A stretch of 22,328 bases of DNA, taken from positions 1 through 22,328 of the forward strand of contig JAURQB010000069.1 in the NCBI GenBank assembly GCA_030836365.1, in the 5' to 3' direction. The notes beneath the pieces are model-generated. The model worked only from the letters and a program-made list of their open reading frames with translations. It had not been told where the DNA came from and searched no databases. Made by a program: the position numbers and the translations under genes. This stretch comes from Bdellovibrionota bacterium (lineage in GTDB: Bacteria; Bdellovibrionota; Bacteriovoracia; Bacteriovoracales; Bacteriovoracaceae). Shown here one piece after another: positions 22,153-22,328 of this stretch (position 1 is its first letter; the number at the start of each line of letters is the position of its first letter).

Positions 22153-22328
22153 ATGAAGCATTTTTATGCGATTTGTGCATTAGTATTTTTATTTTCTGTA
22201 AACGTATCAGCACTGGAAACAGATAATTTTCTGACATGGGGAAGAGATCTTAAATACTCCTCGGAATTGATCAACAATTACATTAATGGCCAGATCAAAA
22301 CGGAGTTACAAAAAATTAATAGAAAAAA
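22153..22328 (+). CDS. Exported protein, unknown function (N-terminus only)
   Basis: The window ends inside this open frame, of which 58 full codons are seen without a stop. It starts at ATG 22153 with AAAGG seven bases upstream. The first residues MKHFYAICALVFLFSVNVSA form a standard signal peptide, probably cut after VSA. The mature start (LETDNFLTWGRDLKYSSELI) is followed by a predicted helix. The family is not recognised with certainty. The 145-base gap before it holds several AT-rich -10-like words but no convincing complete promoter. Confidence 0.65.
   Translation, partial: MKHFYAICALVFLFSVNVSALETDNFLTWGRDLKYSSELINNYINGQIKTELQKINRK

Noticed and set aside
22055..22237. Minus-strand 60-codon frame near the window end
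   Set aside because: It overlaps the signal peptide of the exported protein gene in antisense and has no start signal or recognised content.

Overview
The window is a gene-dense stretch of an AT-rich Gram-negative chromosome. It has about 25 protein genes, no gene-free gap over about 150 bases, and no RNA gene, insertion sequence, CRISPR array or phage gene that I could see. Several lipoprotein signals (a Cys after a hydrophobic run) and exported proteins, two lytic transglycosylases, a bacterial Ser/Thr kinase, menaquinone synthesis (menB) and many exported proteins I cannot name fit a Bdellovibrionota / Bacteriovoracales-type predatory bacterium. That assignment is an inference from overall character; no marker gene proves it.

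Layout. 1-1450: menB (partial, minus) divergent from folE (plus). 1496-3682, minus: a run of tapT (DTW-domain tRNA acp3U transferase), an acidic membrane-anchored protein, a GNAT acetyltransferase, then a small lipoprotein with its own possible promoter. 3774-6386, minus: a tightly overlapped three-gene ABC-2 exporter (ATPase, permease, permease). 6543-6722, plus: a short very basic protein. 6728-7975, minus: mltA. 8107-9443, plus: an exported trypsin/V8-like protease and a DUF2452 protein (bacterial relative of human C1orf50). 9446-9925, minus: a small membrane-anchored protein, divergent from tldD and its pmbA/tldE partner (9985-12697, plus).

12712-15033, minus: an unrecognised cytosolic protein, msrA and a Ser/Thr kinase, with overlap or near-overlap at each junction. 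15121-17488, minus: a Cys-rich exported protein, an SGNH hydrolase coupled to a lipoprotein, and a DCC-type thiol protein. 17635-19197, plus: mltD with three LysM repeats. 19201-20405, minus: two coupled small membrane proteins that look distantly like a MotA/ExbB-type channel subunit and a single-span partner. These are divergent from an ATP-grasp ligase resembling pheganomycin-type peptide ligases (20508-22007). The window ends inside an exported protein gene (22153 onward).

Themes. Cell-wall turnover and envelope work (MltA, MltD, protease, SGNH hydrolase, lipoproteins, ABC exporter), redox and repair (MsrA, DCC protein), cofactor synthesis (MenB, FolE) and peptide/protein modification (TldD/TldE, ATP-grasp ligase, GNAT, kinase). 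The parts most likely to hold undescribed biology are the ATP-grasp ligase with its divergent membrane pair, the unknown-MsrA-kinase operon, the TapT-GNAT neighbourhood, and a recurring start-site arrangement in which a -10-like box lies six bases before an ATG that has no ribosome-binding site, which suggests leaderless transcripts.
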